This document shows positions 53,968 to 62,634 of a stretch of DNA of 64,000 nucleotides, in pieces (the stretch's first letter is position 1; each line of letters starts with the position of its first letter). The stretch comes from Thermococcus sp. 2319x1 (GTDB lineage Archaea > Methanobacteriota_B > Thermococci > Thermococcales > Thermococcaceae). Location: NCBI RefSeq assembly GCF_001484685.1, contig NZ_CP012200.1, positions 1,482,321 to 1,546,320 of the forward strand, in the 5' to 3' direction. Made by a program: the position numbers and the translations under genes. Below the pieces are notes generated by a model, which saw only the letters and a program-made list of their open reading frames with translations, was not told the origin of the DNA and ran no database searches.

Positions 53968-56325
53968 TCACCTCCTAACAGCCATCAACACAACCTTAAA
54001 CACGCCGTCCACGAAGTATATCTCCTGGGGACGGCCCTCTTTAATGGCCCTAACGTCTATCCCGACAAGTTTCGGGAAGAGGCCTCCAAGTTTGTGCCTC
54101 CCGAGGAGGTAGGCCGTTAAATATGCCCACCTGACGCTCGAAGGATCCCTAACGTAGAGCTCCCTGAACTGGAGAATCCTCCAGAGGAGGGCTTTCTTTC
54201 CTTCGAGGTCTTTTACCAACTTCCCGTCGCCCGCGTAAACCTTCCTCGCATAGTTCTTCCAGAGCTCCTTGTATTCGTCCCATGTGTAGCTGGCAGGGTG
54301 GTTGTCCATTTCCGGCCTCGTCCTCTCGATGATGTAAACCCTGTTCCTCCCCTCGTCCTTGGCAACATTGAGGCGTTCGCTTACGACGTCGGCCATTCTG
54401 TAGATGGGGGTCTTTTCATCGAAGTAGCCGAGCGCCATCGAGACCGTCCTTCCACCTCCGGTGTAGGCTTTGAAGGCTTCTCTGATCCTGAAGGCGAGCT
54501 CAAAGACCTGATTCCAGGAGCCAACTATGAAGAAATCGTCGCCACCGGCGTAGACCACAACGATGTCCGGCTTATCCGGCCAGGGTTTGAGAGAGGGGAC
54601 TTCCCCAATGAGGTCTCCATACTTCCCATGGATGACCCCCTTGAGGTAGACCTTGAAGAAGTAGTCCATGAAGCGGGAAGCCGTGGCGAGCTTTGAGAGG
54701 CTGTCCATGTTCTTGAAGAACTCGCCAAGATTGTCAACGTCCCCTTTGAGGACTCCTATCCTCTTTGTACCGGAGGAAGCGTTGGCAAGCTCTTCGAAAG
54801 TGGCCACCCCGGTCTTGCCCTCCTTGTAGTAGTCGGCCACCGGATAGGGTATGAAGACGGTGTCCTCGGGGATGTCCCCGGGGGCATCGAGGGTGTTCTT
54901 GAGGAGGAGGAACTCGCCGGCGGGGCTCCCCCTCTCGTGGGGAATGAGATACCTGAAGGGGCCGGTGGTAATGCCTTCTTCCCCGTGGGCCTTCTTGTCA
55001 AGGATAAAGCCCTTTAGCTTCGGCAGCTTTTCTCCGAGCTTCGCCAGCTCGTTGCACCTCTTGCAGGCCTGGGCCTCTGGGTCATCCGAGTAGCTGAAGT
55101 GCTCAAGCTCGCTTTTTGGAACTTCTCTGCCACAAACAGGGCACTCCTCGAGCCTTCCCGGGCCTTTTGGGGCCTCAAAGATGCCCTTCACTTCCCCAAA
55201 GCGGCGGAGCTTTCTGGTGTTTAGCCTGCTCTTGAGCCTCATCCGGGCCTCTTTGAAGAGGTTTTTGCCTCCTTCCTTTCCGAGCTCCCTTCCGGCAACC
55301 TCCTCCCACTCGAGGGCAAGGTAGAGCTTTTCGTCGAAGTTGCGGTAGAGCCATTCGGAAACCCTGAGCCTTATCTTCTCAAGCTCTCTCCTCGCTTCCT
55401 CGGTGTTCTGGGCAACGATGAGGAAGTGGCCCCCGGCGTTGAAGACAACGTTGGCCCTCGTCAGGCCGAGACGGGTGAGGATTTCGAGCACTACATCCCA
55501 GCCGATCAGCTCGAGGTAGGCGCTCCTGGCGCGGAGGTACTTGAGCGTCCCCTTGCCGCTCACGCCATAGATGAAGTCCTGAATGCCGGAGAAATCGCCC
55601 TCGATGAGGAGGAAGCGCTTCTCGTTCCTGCACCTTCCGGCCTTCACGTCTCCAGCGGTACAGTTCGCCCTCGCCATCGCTAAGGCTATCGCGGAGGTCA
55701 TCTTCATGTGGTCGTAGAGGGATATGACGTTGTTCTCGGCCGTGAAGGAGCTCACGAAGGTGAGGTACTTTTCAAGCACCGGGAGCAGGCGGTCCACCTT
55801 AAAGGGCACTCCCGAGAGCTCCCTGGCGAGACCCTCGACGGTTTTCCGGTAGTCAACGCGGACTTCCTCCGGCGGGAGTGGATGGGGCAGTTCATCTGGT
55901 GAATCGTTGACCCCCTTGAATTCCAGCTCCCTGAGCTGGTAGGCCATTTTTTCGTTGAACACGGAACGCAGCGGCCTTGAAGCCTGAGGCTGCCCCTCCT
56001 CCCTCTCGCTTGAAGAGAAGTTGTCGGCTTCATAGACTATCCAGAGGGCGTTGATGACCTCTTCCTCAGTTAGGCCGAAGCGGGAGGGCTTTATTCTTTC
56101 CACTTCCTTCCGGATTTCCCCATCATTCATGTCACCGGCATGGTGAAAGCGGGAAAAGAGGGCCATCAGCTCAAACTCCGGTTTTCCTGTTTCTCTTGCA
56201 AGCTCAAGAAGAAACCTGTATCCCTGAAGCGGATGGCTCTCCTTTCCGTATTTCCCCGCCCTCTGGACGGGCTTGCCTATGTCGTGGAAAAGCCCCCCGA
56301 GGGCCACCAGATCATAAAAATCCAA
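53968..56325 (-). CDS. csm1: Cas10 of type III-A (Csm1): HD and GGDD cyclase
   Basis: A 785-aa large subunit. The TTG at 56325 is the best start: GGAGGTGA lies just before it and the longer frame to 56391 runs into cas6. The N-terminal HD domain has GLFHDIGKPVQ (His14-Asp15) for ssDNA cleavage. The first Palm domain starts near LLIEGDFSGIQDFIYG (about 240). A zinc ribbon CPVC (about 395) and CKRC (about 421) follows, and the second Palm carries VVVYAGGDDFFIVG (about 590-603), the intact GGDD centre that makes cyclic oligoadenylates. All catalytic residues seem present. Confidence 0.95.
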   Translation of the reverse strand: MDFYDLVALGGLFHDIGKPVQRAGKYGKESHPLQGYRFLLELARETGKPEFELMALFSRFHHAGDMNDGEIRKEVERIKPSRFGLTEEEVINALWIVYEADNFSSSEREEGQPQASRPLRSVFNEKMAYQLRELEFKGVNDSPDELPHPLPPEEVRVDYRKTVEGLARELSGVPFKVDRLLPVLEKYLTFVSSFTAENNVISLYDHMKMTSAIALAMARANCTAGDVKAGRCRNEKRFLLIEGDFSGIQDFIYGVSGKGTLKYLRARSAYLELIGWDVVLEILTRLGLTRANVVFNAGGHFLIVAQNTEEARRELEKIRLRVSEWLYRNFDEKLYLALEWEEVAGRELGKEGGKNLFKEARMRLKSRLNTRKLRRFGEVKGIFEAPKGPGRLEECPVCGREVPKSELEHFSYSDDPEAQACKRCNELAKLGEKLPKLKGFILDKKAHGEEGITTGPFRYLIPHERGSPAGEFLLLKNTLDAPGDIPEDTVFIPYPVADYYKEGKTGVATFEELANASSGTKRIGVLKGDVDNLGEFFKNMDSLSKLATASRFMDYFFKVYLKGVIHGKYGDLIGEVPSLKPWPDKPDIVVVYAGGDDFFIVGSWNQVFELAFRIREAFKAYTGGGRTVSMALGYFDEKTPIYRMADVVSERLNVAKDEGRNRVYIIERTRPEMDNHPASYTWDEYKELWKNYARKVYAGDGKLVKDLEGKKALLWRILQFRELYVRDPSSVRWAYLTAYLLGRHKLGGLFPKLVGIDVRAIKEGRPQEIYFVDGVFKVVLMAVRR

Positions 56326-56329
56326 TGTA

Positions 56330-57043
56330 TCACCTCCCGATGGGATTGAGAAATCCAAAGCCAAGGCTGTTCTTCTCTCCCAGCCCGACATCCATTATAA
56401 AGCGGTAAAATTTCCTTTCCTCGGGCTTTATGTGTTCCTTCTCCAACAGCTCCCAGTTGGAGCCGATGACTGGAAAGGGAACGCCGTTCTTGACTACCCT
56501 CACATAGACATCTATCTTCCCGTTTGGGCGCACCTTGGGTATTACCCTGTCGAAAATCTGCCCGTCGAGGGTGAACTCCTCGCCGTAGAATGCGCTATAT
56601 TTTTTCTCGGCGTTCTCTTTAAGTCGTTCAAGGAAGAAGAGCAGGTCCCTGTGCTGGTGGAGCTTGAAGTACTCGTTTTTACTGGCATTTCTGTAGAGAA
56701 CCACCGGTGAACCTGTCTGGAAAGCCTTCCTCAACGGAAGCCGGAACTTCTTGAGCTCCGATATTCCGTACTCCTCCTTCCCTATGTAGACCGTCTCCCT
56801 TTTCCTGATCGCCGAGTAAAGCGCCCTTATGAAGTCCGGATCCGGCGAGGATACCAGAAACGTTGGCCTCCCTCTCTTGTCGATGAAGAAGTCAGAGAAT
56901 GTGAAGAACTTGAACCTTGGCTCATCGTGCCTCTCACCGTACTCGCTATCCTTCAGCATGCTGTAGATAAACCCTTGGACGGCATGCTTGTTGGGGCGCG
57001 AGAACGTGCCGTTCTCTATGTTCAGTGAGATTTTGAGTCTCAT
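56330..57043 (-). CDS. cas6: Cas6 crRNA-processing endoribonuclease
   Basis: A 237-aa double-ferredoxin-fold RAMP: MRLKISLNIENGTFSRPNKH at the start and the C-terminal Gly-rich loop VGLGEKNSLGFGFLNPIGR. It cuts pre-crRNA inside the repeat, leaving the 8-base 5' tag; here it should serve both arrays. The start is the ATG at 57043 after GTGTATGGA; the frame is open to 57064. First gene of the cas operon, five bases before the csm1 start. Confidence 0.9.
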   Translation of the reverse strand: MRLKISLNIENGTFSRPNKHAVQGFIYSMLKDSEYGERHDEPRFKFFTFSDFFIDKRGRPTFLVSSPDPDFIRALYSAIRKRETVYIGKEEYGISELKKFRLPLRKAFQTGSPVVLYRNASKNEYFKLHQHRDLLFFLERLKENAEKKYSAFYGEEFTLDGQIFDRVIPKVRPNGKIDVYVRVVKNGVPFPVIGSNWELLEKEHIKPEERKFYRFIMDVGLGEKNSLGFGFLNPIGR

Positions 57044-57093
57044 TCCATACACCCGGCAGTGCACACTGCCAAAGAACTATTAGGATTCCGGTG

Positions 57094-57103
57094 CTTATAA
57101 ATC
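57094..57103 (-). promoter_or_regulatory. TATA element of the cas6-csm operon
   Basis: On the minus strand TTATAAGCAC with flanking AAGATT forms a good archaeal TATA box about 50 bases before the cas6 ATG. Between it and array 2 (57104-57205) there is no gene. Confidence 0.55.
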
Positions 57104-57205
57104 TTACTACTCTCAAGATATAAAAACTCTGACTTTCAGGCAATTGAGCTTCCCGTAATCTTGTTCCGTTCCAAAAGAGTCAACGGGACGGGAGCTCCGA
57201 AAAAG

Positions 57206-58483
57206 CTTCCCACACGACTACGTTCTACGGAAACTGGGGCATGCAGAGTTACTTTAAGGCAAGGGTTATAGCGACCTTTCCACACGACTACGTTCTACGG
57301 AAACTTGGATATTGGGACGACAAAATCGTTGAAGTAAACGTTCTTTCCACACGACCACGTCCTACGGAAACAGGGACGGAATCAGCTTCGAGGAGGTCAT
57401 TAGAGAAGCAGCTTTCCACACGACCACGTTCTACGGAAACACAGCTTCGATTACTTCTTCTGGTGTGACAAGAAATGGTTCTTTCCACACGACCACGTTC
57501 TACGGAAACTTGGACGACAGCATCATTGTTGAAGTAGAGCTTGCGGATTTCTACTTTCCACACGACTACGTCCTACGGAAACATGGTTTCCTATTGAGAG
57601 TGTATGAGGAGACCGAGGAAATGCTCTTTCCACACGACTACGTTCTACGGAAACGTAGGTGGAGCTCTTGGTGGATTTTTGAGGGTTTGATAGAGCTTTC
57701 CACACGACTACGTTCTACGGAAACGCTGGTCAGGGTGGGGCAGAATGGTCGTAGCAATTCAAAATATCTTTCCACACGACTACGTTCTACGGAAACGCCG
57801 GGTCGTAGGCTAAAACGAACATGTGTGGGAAAGCGCTTTCCACACGACTACGTTCTACGGAAACTAATGGAGTGATTAGGGGAGTTGTGCAGAAGACGGT
57901 TTTAGTCTTTCCACACGACTACGTTCTACGGAAACCGATGAACTAAAGAATGCTACAAAAGAGATAGCGGCAAAGGCCTTTCCACACGACTACGTTCTAC
58001 GGAAACTTAGAGCCGAAAGGTTAGAATACATGATAAGCATAGCCTTTCCACACGACTACGTTCTACGGAAACTAGCCACACTACCTATATCCCACACACA
58101 CTTACCGCACACACTCTTTCCACACGACTACGTTCTACGGAAACTTTCGAGATGAGCGCCGAGATAACCGAGATTTTTTCAACTTTCCACACGACTACGT
58201 TCTACGGAAACATCAGTAGCAAACTACGACCCAAGAGTTGCAATAGAAACTTTCCACACGACTACGTTCTACGGAAACTTCCTCGATGAACCGCTGGGTA
58301 GCTTCTCTTAGTGCCTCCGCTTTCCACACGACTACGTTCTACGGAAACTCTCTGAAGATATAGTCAACGTATACGCTTTTGTATTGCTCTTTCCACACGA
58401 CTACGTTCTACGGAAACGGAGGGATAACTAGAGAAGGAAAAGGCAGGTATAGAACTTTCCACACGACTACGTTCTACGGAAAC
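57206..58483 (-). CRISPR. CRISPR array 2: 19 repeats, 18 spacers
   Basis: Same repeat family as array 1, read on the minus strand, with the leader at 58484. The trailer repeat (57206-57234) has one change (CTTCCCACACG). Repeats 3-5 carry GACCACG, the variant found at the leader end of array 1; the 13 leader-proximal repeats are all of the major type. Transcription proceeds toward cas6, whose promoter starts about 100 bases past the last repeat. Confidence 0.98.
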
Positions 58484-58582
58484 CCTCGACTTTTTTCCCC
58501 GGATGCCTAAATGGAATAACGTAAGAACTCCTATTTAAACCTTGCCCCGAAAACCCGTGGCACTGCAGCCCATTTATAAACC
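58484..58582 (-). promoter_or_regulatory. CRISPR leader 2
   Basis: Matches leader 1 over 99 bases with one difference, including both TATA-like elements in the same places. Beyond 58582 the two regions diverge sharply, which sets the length of the conserved leader. Confidence 0.85.
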
Positions 58583-59038
58583 CAACCCGAAAAGCAAGGA
58601 GCTGTTGAAAGTCTCCTCTATCCTATCGGTGCACTGAAACAGCTCAACATATTATTCCAAACGATCGAAAACCGTTTAAACCGATTTAAATTGTCAAAAA
58701 CCAGTAAAAAATTAATCATGGCATTTTTACGGGATCTCAACCTTTCAATCTCCTCTCAAATTCCACCGCCACCGGTTTTGGGCTGTTTCAGGCGTTGTAT
58801 TTAAAATGGATACATCTGGTATGGGATTACCACCGGACAGGTAAACAGAAATCAAAAATCGCTTTCCGGGAAGCTTTACATGTTAAACTACTCCAGAAGC
58901 ATTCTCCATCGAATCCCAGGACGAACAGGTTCGTACCGGCAGTTGGGAAAAGCGGTAAAGCCCTTCCCCTCCCCCGGTAGCACCGCCCGATGCCCGGGCA
59001 CTTCGATCATATTGAGGGATGTGAAGGCGTCGGACAGT
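58583..59038. other. Non-coding stretch between leader 2 and the CARF-PIN gene
   Basis: I find no gene in 456 bases. The part near the leader is A/T-rich with phrases such as GATCGAAAACCGTTTAAACCG; near 58827 is TTACCACCGGACAGGTAA, an imperfect version of the hairpin at 46579-46596. Past 58900 it becomes G/C-rich toward the end of the CARF-PIN gene. Confidence 0.4.
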
Positions 59039-60481
59039 TCAGCCCTCCGAGAGGACCCTGAAGATCCTTCCGTACTCGAATCCCACCAGCCTTATCTTTT
59101 CCCTTTCCCAGTCCTCGGAGTTCTTTCCGTGCCATACCCCGTAGAGCTTGTAGGAGGCGAAGTTAAGCTCCCCGAGGGTGGCAGCGAGGACGTAAAGGGT
59201 GTCCCTTAGCGCCTCCCAGCTCCCCTCAAAGGTTCTCCCGAAAGAAAACTCCCACTCCAGCCTGAAGGGTACGAGCCCGCTTCCTCTCAGGGCTTTCATC
59301 TCGGCGTAGGCCCTGTCGTCGAAGGTAATAACCATCACGTTTGCATCCTTCTCCTCGGCGAAGGCCTTGTAGTCGAGGGCTATCTTGGTGTCTCCGGAGT
59401 GGTCCTTCCCGGAGCTCGTCCTTTCAGCGCCGCGGGAGCGCAGTTTTTCCAGCTCGACCTGGCCGAGGGAGGCGAGCCTCGCCTTTGGGGTGGGAGCGTT
59501 TGAATAGATCCCAAGGGAGCTTTTGTAGGGAAGCTTTTTGTTCACCATCCTTCCCAGTTCAAGGGCCACTTCGTCGGAGTAAACGAAGTCGAAGATCAGG
59601 CTTCCGCCCCTGTAGAAGGCCTTCTCCTCCAGAACCCGTGAGGGAATCCTCATCAGGAGGGCGTTGGTGTCGAAGCCGATGTAGAGGGGCCTGCCGCTCT
59701 CAAGCAGGGCGAAGACCTTCTTCACGAGCTCGTTCCAGTTTTTGAAGCTCACCATTCCGCCGGCTATCAGGGCCTCCTTAACCATCCCATGCCCGCCGTG
59801 TTCCTCGGGAATTTTCACGAAGTCCTCGAGGTGGAAAGAAGCCCTTTCTCCCAGGGAGGCACTCCCTATGGGCAGGCTCCTCAGAGAAACCCCGAACTCT
59901 GTTGTTCCATCTATGTAGAGGGAATCCAGGATCGCCATCAGCTCCTCCCTCGTGACCGTGAAGGAGCCCGGGCTTTCCCTCCTTCTCCATCTCTGGATAT
60001 GAGAGGGCCTTCCCAAGAGCTCTCTGCCCGTGAAGAGCCTCTGCTTGCTCATCGGTACCTCAAAGAGTAGCTTTCCAACGTAGTCCCTCCAGTCGGAGAG
60101 GTGGAGGTAGGTGATCTCGGCGTTTGAACTTGCCGCGGCCCCGAACAGGACGGCGCTCATGAACTTCCGCCCCGGGATTATGTCCACGACGACCTCCTTT
60201 CCGGCGAGCCTCTCAAGGAGAGAGAACACCCTATCCCTGAGCTCATCTGGCTTGGCCTCCTCGACCTTCAGCGATTCGTCGGAGTGAATCCTTATCTCCA
60301 TTCCATAGGCTCTGGAAAGCCTCTCTATTAGTTCTCTGACCCTATCCAGCTCGTTCTTAACGCCGTCATTCCATATGAGGTAGACCTCCTCCGGAACCCA
60401 GCCGTGGACCTCCACCAGGTACCAAAGGGGATTAAAGACCGCCTCGGGAGAAGTTCCGACAACCGTCACGTATGCCCTCAT
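59039..60481 (-). CDS. CARF-PIN protein, predicted cyclic-oligoadenylate-controlled nuclease
   Basis: A 480-aa protein. Residues 1-145 look like a CARF domain: AYVTVVGTSPEAVFNPLWYL at the first ligand loop and VVVDIIPGRKFMSAVLFGAA (about 97-116) at the second. Residues 160-245 form a linker with basic helix and winged-helix-like features (HIQRWRRRES). Residues 265-400 look like a PIN nuclease with candidate acidic residues Asp271 (GFDTNALL), Glu304/308 (SDEVALELG), Asp364 (GDTKIALDY) and Asp388/389 (VITFDDRAYAEM). A predicted ligand-switched RNase of type III immunity. It ends beside array 2 and starts divergently from the cmr operon. Confidence 0.75.
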   Translation of the reverse strand: MRAYVTVVGTSPEAVFNPLWYLVEVHGWVPEEVYLIWNDGVKNELDRVRELIERLSRAYGMEIRIHSDESLKVEEAKPDELRDRVFSLLERLAGKEVVVDIIPGRKFMSAVLFGAAASSNAEITYLHLSDWRDYVGKLLFEVPMSKQRLFTGRELLGRPSHIQRWRRRESPGSFTVTREELMAILDSLYIDGTTEFGVSLRSLPIGSASLGERASFHLEDFVKIPEEHGGHGMVKEALIAGGMVSFKNWNELVKKVFALLESGRPLYIGFDTNALLMRIPSRVLEEKAFYRGGSLIFDFVYSDEVALELGRMVNKKLPYKSSLGIYSNAPTPKARLASLGQVELEKLRSRGAERTSSGKDHSGDTKIALDYKAFAEEKDANVMVITFDDRAYAEMKALRGSGLVPFRLEWEFSFGRTFEGSWEALRDTLYVLAATLGELNFASYKLYGVWHGKNSEDWEREKIRLVGFEYGRIFRVLSEG

Positions 60482-61160
60482 GAGATCCCCCTCAATTGTA
60501 GTCCGATGGTGTTAAAAACCCTTGTCCACGGGGCGAAAGATATTTCTACCGTAAGGCTGGAGCGGAACGGGATGGTCTTTCACGGGGCGGTAAGGGGGCC
60601 TTTGGTCTCATTCATCATTGCCATCTTTGCCTGAACAGACTAACTTCATACATGCTAACCCCGCCTCTCCGGTTACGATAGGCTTCTTCCCCAGCAACTA
60701 CATCCTCCCGGCTGGGGTTGTCTTCCCGATGTTTGCCCTGCTAACGGGCTCCAAAAAGCTCGCTGCCGTTCTTTTTCTTGCGTCAATACGGGTGCCCGGG
60801 TAAGCTCCTTCCTTTCCCGTCGCCAGCTCCATCCTCTGTACCGAGGCTAACGGAAATCACGGAGAATGCCATTGTGGGGAAAGTCTGACGCATTGGGCTT
60901 TCTGATGTGTCGCGCCTCAAAACAAAGTGGAAGTACGAAGCCAGATTCAGGATCCGCCACCGCAGGGTAGAGGGCTATGTGAAATCGGAGCCATTTCCTG
61001 TTCCCTGCAATGCCTCCAAAAACCTCTCTTGTGGATTCAACTCAACTGAATTGAGTTCATAGCCCTGCAATTTTAGAGCAAAGGACAATTTCCTTCAGAT
61101 CCCTCTTACCAACTTGCCAACTGGAACCAAAAAACTTTTTTAATTCTCTGTACAATTAAG
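60482..61160 (+). pseudogene. Debris between CARF-PIN gene and cmr1
   Basis: Plus-strand pieces include LERNGMVFHGAVRGPLVSFI (about 60558-60617) and FFPSNYILPAGVVFPMFALL with TGSKKLAAVLFLA (about 60680-60785), resembling a membrane transporter broken by stops. Further on is LKTKWKYEARFRIRHRRVEG (about 60920-60980). None is an intact gene. An A/T-rich stretch (AAAAAACTTTTTTAATTC, about 61128-61146) precedes cmr1 and probably holds its promoter. Confidence 0.35.
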
Positions 61161-61218
61161 TATAGGGGTGTATCCTAATGCTCAACATAGCCTATTTTTC
61201 CTTGCCGGAGGTGTTTTG

Positions 61219-62634
61219 ATGTACGAGGCGACATTTGAGCTCGAAGCCATAACACCTCTTTTCATGCGCGGTGCTGATCAAAGAAAGGCCGAGTTTCGCT
61301 CCGCCAGCGTCAAGGGTGTAATGCGCTGGTGGTTCCGCGCTTTGGCCGGCAACTACCTCGGGAACAGCATAAGCAAGCTTAGAGAGATAGAAGGAACGAT
61401 CTTCGGCTCTGCTGGAAGTGGAGGGGCGAGAAGAAGCAGAATCCTCATAACAGTTAAATCCCAACGAGAGCCAGGTAATCTTTTGGATGTGAACAAAGTG
61501 GAAGTGGTAACAAGGAGTAGATCCAAACAAATCGAACTAGTCCCAAAATACAACGACGTTGAATATCTGGGTTTTCCAACAAGCTATCTGTTTTTTTCAG
61601 TAAAAATGATGCTTGATGAGTTTCTTAAAGTGGAACTGAGAGAGCTTCTAGGAGGTTATAATCTGAGAAACGGGTTTCAGAACCAAAAACAGTTAGAGTC
61701 GCTAACTAAAAGTTTCAGAGAAAGGATTTCAAACCGGGTCCCAACGTACTATCCGCCGGGTTCAAAATTTGAAGTCACATTGAGGAGCTTTGACAGGACT
61801 TCCTTTATACTAGGGGTGTCATCTCTCTGGCTTGCCACCGCATATGGGGGCTTTGGATTCAGAAGCAAGAGGGGGGCCGGAAGTCTGATAATCAACCAGG
61901 TAAAGGGAATATCAGCCGATCCAGAGATTGAGCAGACAATCCAAAAGATAGCTAAGCTGAATTACAAGGGATTAGCGACTTTTCTGGATTTGGTTGGCCC
62001 GTTTATTGAGACACTCAGGGATGAGGAGTCTCAACCAGAGTCCACAAAAATTCCCAAGTATCCGACACTCTCCACAATGAAAGTTCTGGAATGTAGAAAA
62101 TCATTCCACAGCCCCTTAGATGCACTTCGTGAACTCCAATCTGCATACGCCGGAAGTTACAATCGCCATAAGAGGAAGTATGAGGGTGGTGTACGCTTTA
62201 AATTCGCTGATAGGAAATTCTCACATAGTACTGTCAAAAATCTGAGTAATGGGGAAACTTCCAGAGAGAAGAGGTATTACTTTGGACTTCCTGTCGTTTA
62301 CGCTAACTGGAAGATAGAGGTCATTGGACTCGGAAAAGGTAAGAACAACAGTGACGAAGAATATCCCAGGAGGGCTTCATCGATAATCCTAACAGTAAAG
62401 AAGGAGGGCCACCAGTACAGGCCCATAATAGTTGTTTTTCCCTATGAGTATCTTCCCAAGCACGAGGGCCAGTTTAAAGCTCACAAAACGGGAGGAGCAT
62501 CTAGGGAAGAGGCCATCATAACCGTGAAAAACAACGAAAAACTATTCGATAATGAGGCTTTCGTTGATACGTTTTTGCCCCAGGTGATTAAGGAATTTAA
62601 AGCTAAGGATTTCGAGGAGGTGTTCTCCCAATGA
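61219..62634 (+). CDS. cmr1: Type III-B effector subunit Cmr1
   Basis: A 471-aa RAMP: MYEATFELEAITPLFMRGAD at the start, SASVKGVMRWWFRALAGNYL (RAMP signature) and GGFGFRSKRGAGSL (Gly-rich loop, about residues 211-224). Cmr1 is unique to III-B and sits at the 3' crRNA end of the Cmr complex. The ATG at 61219 has GGAGGTG upstream; the frame is open further to 61168. The middle of the gene is more A/T-rich than cmr2. It overlaps cmr2 by 4 bases (ATGA). Confidence 0.88.
   Translation: MYEATFELEAITPLFMRGADQRKAEFRSASVKGVMRWWFRALAGNYLGNSISKLREIEGTIFGSAGSGGARRSRILITVKSQREPGNLLDVNKVEVVTRSRSKQIELVPKYNDVEYLGFPTSYLFFSVKMMLDEFLKVELRELLGGYNLRNGFQNQKQLESLTKSFRERISNRVPTYYPPGSKFEVTLRSFDRTSFILGVSSLWLATAYGGFGFRSKRGAGSLIINQVKGISADPEIEQTIQKIAKLNYKGLATFLDLVGPFIETLRDEESQPESTKIPKYPTLSTMKVLECRKSFHSPLDALRELQSAYAGSYNRHKRKYEGGVRFKFADRKFSHSTVKNLSNGETSREKRYYFGLPVVYANWKIEVIGLGKGKNNSDEEYPRRASSIILTVKKEGHQYRPIIVVFPYEYLPKHEGQFKAHKTGGASREEAIITVKNNEKLFDNEAFVDTFLPQVIKEFKAKDFEEVFSQ

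Noticed and set aside
43013-58483. Self-targeting spacers matching genes in this window
   Set aside because: I saw no match by eye to any gene here; a full search of both strands would be needed to be sure.
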